Assembly (NCBI RefSeq): GCF_029167645.1
Contig: NZ_CP119147.1
Location: 5,040,501-5,104,500, forward strand
Origin: Streptomyces sp. AM 2-1-1
GTDB lineage: Bacteria > Actinomycetota > Actinomycetes > Streptomycetales > Streptomycetaceae
Direction: 5' to 3'
Length of the DNA: 64,000 nt
Position 1 is the stretch's first letter. Each line of letters starts with the position of its first letter. The notes below the pieces were generated by a model, which worked only from the letters and a program-made list of their open reading frames with translations, made no database searches and was not told the origin of the DNA. A program made the translations under genes and the position numbers. Positions 8,815 through 15,766 of the stretch are shown piece after piece.

Positions 8815-9309
8815 ATGGCAGTTGAGCCGGCGGAGACCGCGTGGCGGATTCAAGCAGCTGTTGCGGATTTGACGGCCAAGGCCGATTCGAAGGCCTCGTT
8901 CGCACTGACCATGCAGTCCACAGCCTTGGCTGTCTTGGGCCTGCTGGCGAGTTCCAAACGAGCGGCTGGCGAACTCGACTCGGGTGCATCACGGCTGCTG
9001 GTGTGGTGCGGCGTCTTGCTCCTGTTCAGCGGAGCCAGCTGCGCGGCCTGGGCCATCTCGCCCAATCTCCGCAAGGAGCGGCGGGGGCCGGAACGTGACG
9101 ACGACTTCCTGTACTTCGGGCATGTTCGGAACCTGGAACCGGCGGCGCTCGAAGCCATCCTGCGGGAGAAAGATCCATTGCCGCCGTTGTCCCGGCAACT
9201 AGTGGTGATGAGCGAGATCGCCTGGGCCAAGCACCGCCGAGTGCAGTGGTCGCTCATGTTGGCGGTTGGAGGCTGCACCGCCTTCGCTCTTGCGACCGTG
9301 GCCGGATGA
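8815..9309 (+). CDS. Pycsar-type membrane effector (PycTM-like)
   Basis: The 164-residue protein has the layout of the Pycsar effector (PycTM) family. A helix with KADSKASFALT leads into membrane segment 1 (about residues 26-44). Segment 2 follows (LLVWCGVLLLFSGASCAAW, about 59-77), then the cytoplasmic DDDFLYFGHVR motif. Segment 3 comes near the end after SRQLVVMSEIAWAKHRR. In characterised Pycsar systems such effectors open or disrupt the inner membrane on binding cCMP or cUMP, stopping phage growth by killing the cell. The ATG at 8815 has GGGGGGAAGG upstream. It heads the locus, and its TGA overlaps an alternative ATG of the next gene. The nucleotide specificity is not known. Confidence 0.82.
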   Translation: MAVEPAETAWRIQAAVADLTAKADSKASFALTMQSTALAVLGLLASSKRAAGELDSGASRLLVWCGVLLLFSGASCAAWAISPNLRKERRGPERDDDFLYFGHVRNLEPAALEAILREKDPLPPLSRQLVVMSEIAWAKHRRVQWSLMLAVGGCTAFALATVAG

Positions 9310-9332
9310 CATACCAGGAAGGCAGGACGCTG

Positions 9333-10040
9333 ATGAACTTCCGGTCCCTGGTATCTCCAGACGTATGGCGCGACCTTGTGGAACGCGGGCGTCGGCGAAC
9401 GTTCCGACGTGGATCCGTGCTGCTGTGCCAAGGGGAGTCGCCAGACTCCGTTATCGCGCTGATCGACGGCCTGGTGAAGGTGGCGCAGATCAATGAGTGC
9501 GGAGTCGAACTGACCCTATCGCTGCGCGGGCCAGGTGAAGTGCTCGGAGAAATGGGCGCTTTGCTCGGACTGCCACGCTCGGCCACTGTCACCGCAGTTC
9601 GTCCGTGTACAGGGCTGGTTCTACCGGCTCACGCTTTCCGCGGCTACGTAGAGCGCCACCGCCTGGACACGGTGGTGTACCAGCTGACCGTGGCACGGCT
9701 GAACAGCCACGAACGCCTGCGAGCCGACCTCGCGCATCTGCCACGCGTGGCGCGCATGGCCCGAATCGTCAGTCACCTTGCGGACGAAATCGGCCACCCG
9801 CACGGCAACGACGGCTTGGTCGTGGAGTTGGGCATGGCTCGGACGGAGCTGGCCACGATGGTGTCGATGAGCCGCTCATCAGCACTTGACGCCCTCAGCC
9901 AGCTTCAGGCGGCAAGAATCCTCACACTCGGTCGCCGCTACCTGGTCATTAACGACGTCGCCCGTCTCAGGGCAGCCGCCCGGGACGAAAAACAGCTCCC
10001 CGACGGCATCGGCTGCGAGGGGGACGCAACCGTTATGTGA
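9333..10040 (+). CDS. Crp/Fnr-family cyclic-nucleotide-responsive regulator
   Basis: The 235-residue protein has an N-terminal cNMP-binding beta-roll (about residues 1-115), a dimer helix and a C-terminal winged helix (about 165-225; MARTELATMVSMSRSSALDAL). The phosphate-binding cassette is intact: GEVLGEMGALLGLPRSATV includes Glu73 and Arg82-Ser83, the residues that hold the cyclic phosphate in E. coli CRP. It should therefore bind a cyclic nucleotide, unlike many Fnr relatives. I chose the ATG at 9333 (AGGACGCTG before it); an in-frame ATG at 9306 overlaps the upstream TGA and is also possible. Between effector and cyclase, it may control the operon or serve as a second output. Confidence 0.88.
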   Translation: MNFRSLVSPDVWRDLVERGRRRTFRRGSVLLCQGESPDSVIALIDGLVKVAQINECGVELTLSLRGPGEVLGEMGALLGLPRSATVTAVRPCTGLVLPAHAFRGYVERHRLDTVVYQLTVARLNSHERLRADLAHLPRVARMARIVSHLADEIGHPHGNDGLVVELGMARTELATMVSMSRSSALDALSQLQAARILTLGRRYLVINDVARLRAAARDEKQLPDGIGCEGDATVM

Positions 10041-10151
10041 CTCGGGCCACGACCGCACCGTCCAATTCTGGACCATCTCCACCCTGCTGCTCCACGAAGG
10101 TGGCATTCCGCCGCAATGTCGCGGCACAACACCTGACGAGAGGAACAGCAG

Positions 10152-10952
10152 ATGTTGCCGTCATGGGAGCCGTTGTGGCCCTACCGAGCGGTACTGGCAG
10201 TGGACGCCCGCAACTTCAGCGCGCTGGACAGCAAGGGCATGCAACAGGTGAACGCCGACATGCAGCCGTTGCTGTCCGAGGCGCTCAGCGCCAGCAACGT
10301 GAGTGCTCACTGGGAGCGGCGGGTGTTCGGCCAGCATGCCGGCGACAGCTACGTCGCAGGCATGGACCCGGAGATCCTGCCCGCGCTGGTGGGGTGTTTC
10401 CCTGACGCTCTCCGGCAAACTCTAGCCCGCCGGAGAGCTGCTGCCCCAGCCAGCACGCCTCTGCAACTCAGGGTCAGCATCCACGTAGGGCCGCTACCCC
10501 ACACCGGACTGGGCGTACCGATGGTGCACATCCACCGGCTTCTGGAGGATGACGCACTTCGCGCTCTGCTGAACCGAGCGAACCCGGAGATCACCAACAC
10601 TGCAGTGATCATTTCGCAACGCGTCTATGAGGATGTCTTCGAAAGTGGCTGCCTCAACGGCGAAGTCCTGCCCGACCAGTTCATGCAGCACCTGGTGAAG
10701 GTGAAGAAGTTCGAGCAGCCGGCCTATGTCCACATTCCCGGCTTTGACTGGCGGCTTGCGGATCCGGACATCTTCGAACCCCTCGGAACCACAGACGCGG
10801 CCAATGGGCAGATGGCCCCTGCGCCCGGACCATCGCCTCAGCCGACTTCCCCGACCCCCGGCACGGTGAACTTCAGCCACTCGGGCGAGCACGGCACCCA
10901 GGCCTACAACCTCCAAGCCCACAACATCTTCGACACCGGACGGGGGCAGTGA
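10152..10952 (+). CDS. Class III nucleotidyl cyclase-like protein (PycC-like) with C-terminal signalling peptide
   Basis: The 266-residue protein starts with the cyclase strand AVLAVDARNFSALD (metal ligand candidate Asp18). GQHAGDSYVAG follows, with the second Asp (Asp65) where class III cyclases have theirs, then RVSIHVGPLPHTG and IHRLLEDDALRALL. This matches small single-domain cyclases in conflict loci. PycC enzymes of Pycsar make cCMP or cUMP, but base specificity cannot be read here. After a Pro-rich linker (about residues 218-237) the C-terminus carries VNFSHSGEHGTQAYNLQ (residues 239-255), shared with the next protein. The ATG at 10152 follows AGAGGA. Its TGA overlaps the next start (TGATG), so translation is coupled. 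Confidence 0.8.
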   Translation: MLPSWEPLWPYRAVLAVDARNFSALDSKGMQQVNADMQPLLSEALSASNVSAHWERRVFGQHAGDSYVAGMDPEILPALVGCFPDALRQTLARRRAAAPASTPLQLRVSIHVGPLPHTGLGVPMVHIHRLLEDDALRALLNRANPEITNTAVIISQRVYEDVFESGCLNGEVLPDQFMQHLVKVKKFEQPAYVHIPGFDWRLADPDIFEPLGTTDAANGQMAPAPGPSPQPTSPTPGTVNFSHSGEHGTQAYNLQAHNIFDTGRGQ

Positions 10953-13006
10953 TGATCGACCACGAGGCGGGAAGGCAAGACCGCGCGAATCCCGAGTCAC
11001 CATCGGCGGAGCCCGCGATGCCGCACGAGCCCGCAGGTTTCCCTACACCGCCAGAAGGCAGAGCGCGCAACGGCCAGTCCCACTCCAGTCCGGTGAACTT
11101 CACTCATTCCGGCAGGCACGGCATCCAGGCCTTTAACCTGCACCTGAACGGCGATCAGGTGATCCCCGTACCCATCACCGACAGCGACGCCGCCTACAAG
11201 GCGAGCCAGGAGGACCGGTTCGTCCCCCCACGTAACCCAGGCCAGTGGGTGGCCGCCTCCGAACTGCTGGAGAAATATGGAATCGTCGTACTCTGCGCAG
11301 CCCCAGGCGCCGGTCGACGCACGGCTGCTGTACGCCTGCTGCGTACGGCCACCAATCCTCCCTCTGCCCTCTTCGACCTCGACCCGGAATGGTCCAAGCC
11401 CTCGGTCCGCCCGCTGCCGGAAGAGACAGCGACGGGATACATCCTCGACCTCTCCGACCTTCCGGAGCAGCCAGACGACCGGCTCGGCACCGACCTGGTT
11501 GGCCATGGGGAGGGCTTGCGCAAGAAGAAATCCTTCATCGTCATCCTCGCCACGCCCACCGACTGGTATGGCCACTGGGCTGAACCCACGCTGCCTTTTA
11601 CCGTCCGACTGGAGTCTCCCGACGCGAGGGCCCTCGTTGCCGCCGAATTGCGGGCTCATCATCGCGGTGATCGTGTGGCCTGGCTGGAGGAAAAGGCGTT
11701 TGCTGACATCTGGAAGGCCAACCCCTCCGCGCGTGCGGCGTGGCGTTTGGCCGACCGCCTCATCCTGGCATCCGGCCCCGAGCGGCTCCAGGCGATCGTC
11801 AACGAGTTCGGCGACTGGCACACCGAAATCGAAGACCTCCTCAGCCATGATCGGGCGAAGGTGAGCGACGCGCAGCTGCTGTCCACCCGGGTTACGGTCT
11901 GGGCCGGCGCCTTGCTGCACGGAGGCTTGCGCAGGTCCGTAATCAAGGCAGCCGACGGGCTCCTGTCGCAACTCGGCATCGGACGCGACGCTGCCAATGT
12001 GCTGGTCGACGCCACCACGTCGAGCCGACTGAGCGCCGCGAAGATTGTGCGCGATGGGGACCGGGCCTTTCATGACAAGAACATGGAAGGTCTCTCCGCA
12101 GCCATCCTTCGCCATCTGTGGGACGAGTTCCCCACCCAACGCGAACTTCTGCGCACGTGGGCCATCGGTATCGCCGCCGACCGCGCCATCCCGGAAGAGG
12201 ACGCCCGCCAGGTCACCTCTGCGCTGCTGAAGCTGGCGGTGCACCGACATGACCGGGCCATCCTCGACGGTCTGGCGAGTGACCTCTGTGGCCCCCGGCG
12301 GGCCTTGGCCGTGGAGGTCCTGACCGAAGCAGCCGGGGATGCCGAGTTCGGTCGCTATGTCAGGGACCGCTTGCGCCAGTGGATGGATACCAGGGCCCCT
12401 TCGGACAACAAGGTTGACCTCGTCATCGAAATCTGCACAGGCAGCTGGGGCATCAGCCAGCCGGCCCTCGCGCTGACGCGTCTGGGCAAGGCTGCCGGCC
12501 ATAAGGACTACGGCTCCGAGGCCGTCGTCCAGGCCTTCCAGCAGCTCACCCTGCGACGGCCCGAGCACGTGCGTAAGGCCGTCGACCAATGGCTCAGCGA
12601 CGCCGAAAGTGAGCAAACCGACGAGGCTGTTCGCCGTCAGACTCTGCGTGCGTTCCTGGCCCTCGTTTCCAGCGACGAAGGAACAGACCTGGTCCTGAAC
12701 GGTGTAGCCACGCCCGAGACTCGATTGCGCCTCGTTCGCGCGTGGCAAAATCTGCTGTCCACCGATGCCGCTGTAAAGGCGGTCGAAAGGCAACTATCCC
12801 GGTGGCAGGAGCGCTTCCAGGACGACCACGAGCGCCGGCAACCGGTCCTGGACTTACTCGCGGACATTTTCGCCCCGCCCAGCCGCCGCTCCGGCCTCGA
12901 CGGGCTCATGGTGACGGAGGAATCGGCGATCTGTCCGTTCTGGCGGGACGTCTTGGAACGGGCCGCCTACCAATTCTGGACGTCCGAGGAGGCATCGACC
13001 TCTTGA
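10952..13006 (+). CDS. NTPase-like putative sensor with N-terminal signalling peptide and helical repeat region
   Basis: The 684-residue protein matches no family I can name exactly. The N-terminus is disordered, then VNFTHSGRHGIQAFNLH (residues 48-64) repeats the cyclase peptide. A P-loop-like strand follows: VVLCAAPGAGRRTAAVRLL (about 110-128), with Arg where Walker A has Lys. VILATPTDWYGHW suggests a sensor strand. The remainder (about 220-684) looks all-helical and could form HEAT/TPR-like repeats. The architecture recalls STAND/NLR sensors. The ATG at 10952 has GGGGG upstream and overlaps the cyclase stop; GTG at 10949 is an alternative. A TTA codon at 12854 may tie expression to the bldA tRNA. 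Confidence 0.72.
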   Translation: MIDHEAGRQDRANPESPSAEPAMPHEPAGFPTPPEGRARNGQSHSSPVNFTHSGRHGIQAFNLHLNGDQVIPVPITDSDAAYKASQEDRFVPPRNPGQWVAASELLEKYGIVVLCAAPGAGRRTAAVRLLRTATNPPSALFDLDPEWSKPSVRPLPEETATGYILDLSDLPEQPDDRLGTDLVGHGEGLRKKKSFIVILATPTDWYGHWAEPTLPFTVRLESPDARALVAAELRAHHRGDRVAWLEEKAFADIWKANPSARAAWRLADRLILASGPERLQAIVNEFGDWHTEIEDLLSHDRAKVSDAQLLSTRVTVWAGALLHGGLRRSVIKAADGLLSQLGIGRDAANVLVDATTSSRLSAAKIVRDGDRAFHDKNMEGLSAAILRHLWDEFPTQRELLRTWAIGIAADRAIPEEDARQVTSALLKLAVHRHDRAILDGLASDLCGPRRALAVEVLTEAAGDAEFGRYVRDRLRQWMDTRAPSDNKVDLVIEICTGSWGISQPALALTRLGKAAGHKDYGSEAVVQAFQQLTLRRPEHVRKAVDQWLSDAESEQTDEAVRRQTLRAFLALVSSDEGTDLVLNGVATPETRLRLVRAWQNLLSTDAAVKAVERQLSRWQERFQDDHERRQPVLDLLADIFAPPSRRSGLDGLMVTEESAICPFWRDVLERAAYQFWTSEEASTS

Positions 13007-13788
13007 CGATCGACGGACCCGGCCCGTGGTGGAGCCGTCGTCGCAGCCGAATTCGGACCCAGTGGCCCACACGTCTGCCTGGTATCCGCTTCTGTGCCCG
13101 CGGCACACTCACCTACCGGGCACACGCCCCCACGAAGGCCAGCGGCTCAGCCTCCGCCCGACTCGCCCTGGATAAAATCGGCCGCAGCATCACCGAGCGT
13201 CACATGCCCGAACAGCTGACCACCGCACAGGAAAGTCTCACGCTCGCTGCGGCGTACTGGCACACGCCCGAGGACACCTCTGGCCTCTGGCTGCAGGCAC
13301 ACATCACCCTGGTGCTCACCGAGCAGGACGCGGATCGTGCCCAGAGATATCAGGACGCCTTACGCGAGGTGACGCTCCAGCTCGACCAGGAACAAGAACG
13401 CCGAGAACGGTTCAGACAAGCGGTCTTGGATAAACCGGACGCGACGCGCATCTGGTGGCTCGACCGCCACTTGGAGGATCTCGACTCCCTCGACTGGGAC
13501 ATCTTCAACAAGAAGATCCTCCCGCTGGTCGGCGCAACCGACGACATTCAGTCCAAGGCCGAACGGATCGCCCAAACCGTCCTGTACCTCTGGAAAGAGC
13601 TGGGCGACAACCCAGGGCGGCATGCACGCTTCACCGCCACGGTGCGCACCGTCCTGGACCAGATGGGGTGGAGCGACGCGATTGCCTGGCTGACACCGGA
13701 TGCGTCCTCGACCGCTGATCCGCCCGTAAGCGTCCGCAGTGACGGAGAAGAGCGGCGCCCCGTTGCTGAGGCGGGGACGGACCGATGA
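13003..13788 (+). CDS. Hypothetical protein of the conflict locus
   Basis: The 261-residue protein has no family I recognise. The likely start is TTG at 13003, overlapping the previous TGA, with AGGAGG about 12 bases upstream; the open frame reaches further back only as a shadow. A basic Trp-rich N-terminus (PWWSRRRSRIRTQW) could touch membrane or nucleic acid. The middle is a mixed region, then a long charged helix (residues about 115-160, rich in Gln, Glu and Arg) likely forms a coiled coil. The C-terminal third is helical and ends MGWSDAIAWL. It contains a TTA codon at 13360. Tight overlaps on both sides show that it belongs to the locus. Confidence 0.6.
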   Translation: MTIDGPGPWWSRRRSRIRTQWPTRLPGIRFCARGTLTYRAHAPTKASGSASARLALDKIGRSITERHMPEQLTTAQESLTLAAAYWHTPEDTSGLWLQAHITLVLTEQDADRAQRYQDALREVTLQLDQEQERRERFRQAVLDKPDATRIWWLDRHLEDLDSLDWDIFNKKILPLVGATDDIQSKAERIAQTVLYLWKELGDNPGRHARFTATVRTVLDQMGWSDAIAWLTPDASSTADPPVSVRSDGEERRPVAEAGTDR

Positions 13789-13979
13789 AGCTACCCGCCT
13801 TGCGCTGGCTGCTCGACCCGGCGACCAGTCTGCTGGCCGTGCGGCTTTGTGCTCAAGAAGGAGGCTGCATGTCCTATGACGCGGCTTGGAGGCTGGCCCG
13901 GGTAACGCGCCATCCCGACGATATGGTGTACCGGCACCACGGACACCTCGCTGAGGACACACCCGACGAAATGCAGTAG
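13785..13979 (+). CDS. Small hypothetical protein ending the conflict locus
   Basis: The 64-residue protein starts with ATG at 13785, overlapping the previous stop by ATGA, which argues that it is translated. The sequence is half hydrophobic (WLLDPATSLLAVRLC) with two Cys residues and an acidic end (EDTPDEMQ). No known domain is visible. It may be a small partner or inhibitor of the neighbouring protein, but nothing in the sequence proves that. Confidence 0.5.
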   Translation: MKLPALRWLLDPATSLLAVRLCAQEGGCMSYDAAWRLARVTRHPDDMVYRHHGHLAEDTPDEMQ

Positions 13980-14301
13980 TCGGGTTTCGGCGTGGGGGCG
14001 ACTCACCTGTTCGTCCCCCAACGCTGGGAAACTTGCGTGAAGCCATGTGAGCTCTCACAGGTCTTTGACCTGGAGTTTTGGTTAATTTCACTGTGGGTGC
14101 GCGGTGGTCGGTCCCGCGCTGCTGGGCTTCGTGGTGCGCAAAGGAGGCGTGCGGTGCTGGCGGGCCCCGGCCCTCCCGGGTCGCAGCCCGGCACCGAGGA
14201 GCGCGCCCTCGGCGAGGTGAATGTGAGATCCGCAGCCCGTCCCACTATTACATCAGTGGTGTATGCTGCCAGTGTAATAAAATGCAGATGGGGGCTCGGG
14301 T
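13980..14301. other. Intergenic region between conflict locus and toxin-antitoxin pair
   Basis: No gene is seen in 322 bp. It is AT-richer than most of the window near 14080-14100 and 14245-14285. The right part holds the TATTACA inverted repeat listed separately, and so the promoter of the toxin-antitoxin genes. Confidence 0.5.
14246..14279 (+). promoter_or_regulatory. Candidate HigA-type operator
   Basis: TATTACA at 14246-14252 and its reverse complement TGTAATA at 14273-14279 flank a 20-bp spacer, just upstream of the toxin ATG (14302). Toxin-antitoxin operons of this type repress themselves at such inverted repeats. The palindrome is unusually AT-rich for this genome. Confidence 0.5.
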
Positions 14302-14679
14302 ATGGCTTGGAAGATCGTTGTGGTCGAGCCAGCTCTTTCGTGGCTTCACGATCTGCGCAGGACTGACCGCGACACCCTGATCCAGGTCAGCCAGGCCGTC
14401 ACTGCCCTCCAGGAGGAAGGTCCGGCGCTGGGCCGGCCTCTGGTGGACACGATCAAGGGCTCGGTGCTGTCGAACCTCAAGGAGCTCCGCCCCGGCTCCG
14501 CAGGGGCCACGGAAGTGCGGTTGTTGTTCGTGTTCGATCCGGACCGGCAGGCTGTGATCCTGACTGGTGGCGACAAGGCTGGCAACTGGTCCGGCTGGTA
14601 CCGCCTTGCGGTACCCCAGGCGGAGCAGGCGTACGCGGAACATCTCAAGCGAATCGACGGAGAGGACGGGGCACGATGA
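14302..14679 (+). CDS. HigB/RelE-like toxin (phage Gp49-like family)
   Basis: The 125-residue protein has the family pattern: MAWKIVVVEPALSWLHDL at the start, LGRPLVDTIKGSVLSNLKELR, then VRLLFVFDPDRQAVILTGGDKAGNW. Members are ribosome-dependent mRNA interferases of the RelE fold, kept inactive by the partner antitoxin. The ATG at 14302 follows GGGGGCTCGGG. It overlaps the antitoxin gene by ATGA (toxin first, as in higBA operons). The pair lies near the right end of the island and may stabilise it. Confidence 0.85.
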   Translation: MAWKIVVVEPALSWLHDLRRTDRDTLIQVSQAVTALQEEGPALGRPLVDTIKGSVLSNLKELRPGSAGATEVRLLFVFDPDRQAVILTGGDKAGNWSGWYRLAVPQAEQAYAEHLKRIDGEDGAR

Positions 14680-15014
14680 CTGATCACCTCAAGGACCCGC
14701 AGGCCGTCTCCTGGGAGGATCTGGCGGAGGAGTTCTCCTTCACCGACGCGGAGAAGGAGAAGATCCAGAAGGGGGCACAGGCGTTGGTCCTGGCCTCCCG
14801 TGTCCACCGTCTCGCCGAATTGCGGAAGCGGCAGCACACCACACAGGTCCAGGTCGCCGAAGTCATGGGTGTCACCCAGGCCCGCGTCTCACGTATCGAG
14901 AAGGGCCAACTGGAGCGCAGCGAGGTCGACACCCTGGCTGCCTATGTCAAGGCGCTCGGCGGCAAGCTGAAGATCGTCGCCGACTTCGGTGATGAGACCT
15001 ACGTCCTCGGCTGA
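14676..15014 (+). CDS. HigA-like antitoxin, XRE-family DNA-binding protein
   Basis: The 112-residue protein has a helix-turn-helix of the XRE/Cro type in its C-terminal half (TQVQVAEVMGVTQARVSRIEKG), followed by a segment that closes the fold (LAAYVKALGGKLKIVADF). The N-terminal part (DLAEEFSFTDAEKEKIQKGA) probably binds and blocks the toxin. It should also bind the operon promoter. Start overlap with the toxin gene indicates coupled translation. Confidence 0.87.
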   Translation: MTDHLKDPQAVSWEDLAEEFSFTDAEKEKIQKGAQALVLASRVHRLAELRKRQHTTQVQVAEVMGVTQARVSRIEKGQLERSEVDTLAAYVKALGGKLKIVADFGDETYVLG

Positions 15015-15766
15015 CCCGACGTGCAAGTGACCCACAACAGCCCCGGTCGGACCTGGTATCCCACTCATTGGCTCGGCACGTTGGTCGGCGCCGCTCATGG
15101 CGGAGTGTGACGGCGGTTGCTGTTGTCTGCCGCCGTGCCCGCCCACTTTCCGGCGGTGCCATGCTGACCGAACGATTGCCGCTTCGGCGAGGTCGGAACG
15201 GGGGAGTGCTCGGAGCGGTGAACTCTGCGAGGCGCTGGAAAGGTGGTGCAGCGAACGCTGCACCATCCCCGATGGAGCCGGATCGAGTAGGAAGCAACCG
15301 GATCGAAACGGGGGTGTAATTCGGGCGCTTCGGTAAAGCCGCAGGTGAGAGGCGTCACGCTTTTGGGTTCGAGTCCCACCCGCCCCACCCAGCGTCCCCG
15401 GGCAGAATCGTCATGGCCTGGGGAAACGCGTTTTCCGGGGCGTTTTTGCGTGCAGCGTTCGCCGCACGTAGGTGCAGCGAACGTGAGGCTTCGGTCCTTC
15501 AAGCAGATCTCGCGCGCGGCTGTGAGCTTGCCCGACGGGCAGCAGACGCTGTCCTCATGCCGATGCCAGTTCTCGTGGGCGGTGACCTGCCCACGCGCCA
15601 GGTCGAGGCGCTCGAAGCCGCTGGCGTGACCGCCCGTGTACTGCTGGGGGGTGGCAGTGCCCAGCAGCACGGGCTACTCGTCCTCGCTGGCGAAGACCAG
15701 GAAGGCTGAGGCGGAGCCGGCCGCCAGGTCCCGGGCTCCGGGGCGGCCCAGGCGTCTCCCGGTCGG
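15015..15766. other. Island right end and flank without an intact gene
   Basis: This holds the palindrome GGTGCAG-N6-CTGCACC (15245-15264), attR (15364-15411), a post-tRNA hairpin copy (about 15422-15448), and GTGCAGCG motifs at 15450-15467 and 15471-15483. Left of attR I see no gene. Right of it, a minus-strand frame at about 15560-15720 is interrupted by a stop and may be a broken fragment; no family was recognised. Confidence 0.5.
15364..15411 (+). repeat. attR: 48-bp direct repeat of the tRNA-Met 3' end
   Basis: It matches 6708-6755 exactly, including the tRNA T-arm and 3' acceptor strand, but no 5' half of a tRNA precedes it. It is thus the displaced original end of the tRNA gene, marking the right border of the island. 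Confidence 0.88.

Larger units (their letters stand above)
6708..15411. mobile_element. Genomic island integrated in tRNA-Met (about 8.7 kb, no integrase seen)
   Basis: The island is bounded by perfect 48-bp repeats at 6708-6755 and 15364-15411. Cargo from left to right: an IS5-family element, an IS3 orfA remnant, a six-gene Pycsar-like conflict locus, and a HigB/HigA-type toxin-antitoxin pair. Base composition is visibly less GC-rich than the flanks in several intergenic stretches, and two cargo genes contain TTA codons. I could not find a tyrosine or serine recombinase on either strand. The element is therefore either a decayed remnant or was mobilised in trans. Transposition of IS5 into its left part may have accompanied loss of the recombinase gene. 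Confidence 0.8.

Noticed and set aside
10997..12793. A 598-residue minus-strand frame opposite the NTPase gene
   Set aside because: It is antisense to a well-supported operon gene with overlapping starts and has no ribosome-binding site or known domain.
12742..13002. An earlier start for the unknown protein ending at 13788
   Set aside because: It would overlap the NTPase gene by 260 bp in another frame; the TTG at 13003 with AGGAGG upstream fits operon spacing.
14078..14380. Open frames across the toxin-antitoxin promoter
   Set aside because: They run through the operator and the start of the toxin gene in other frames and lack start signals.
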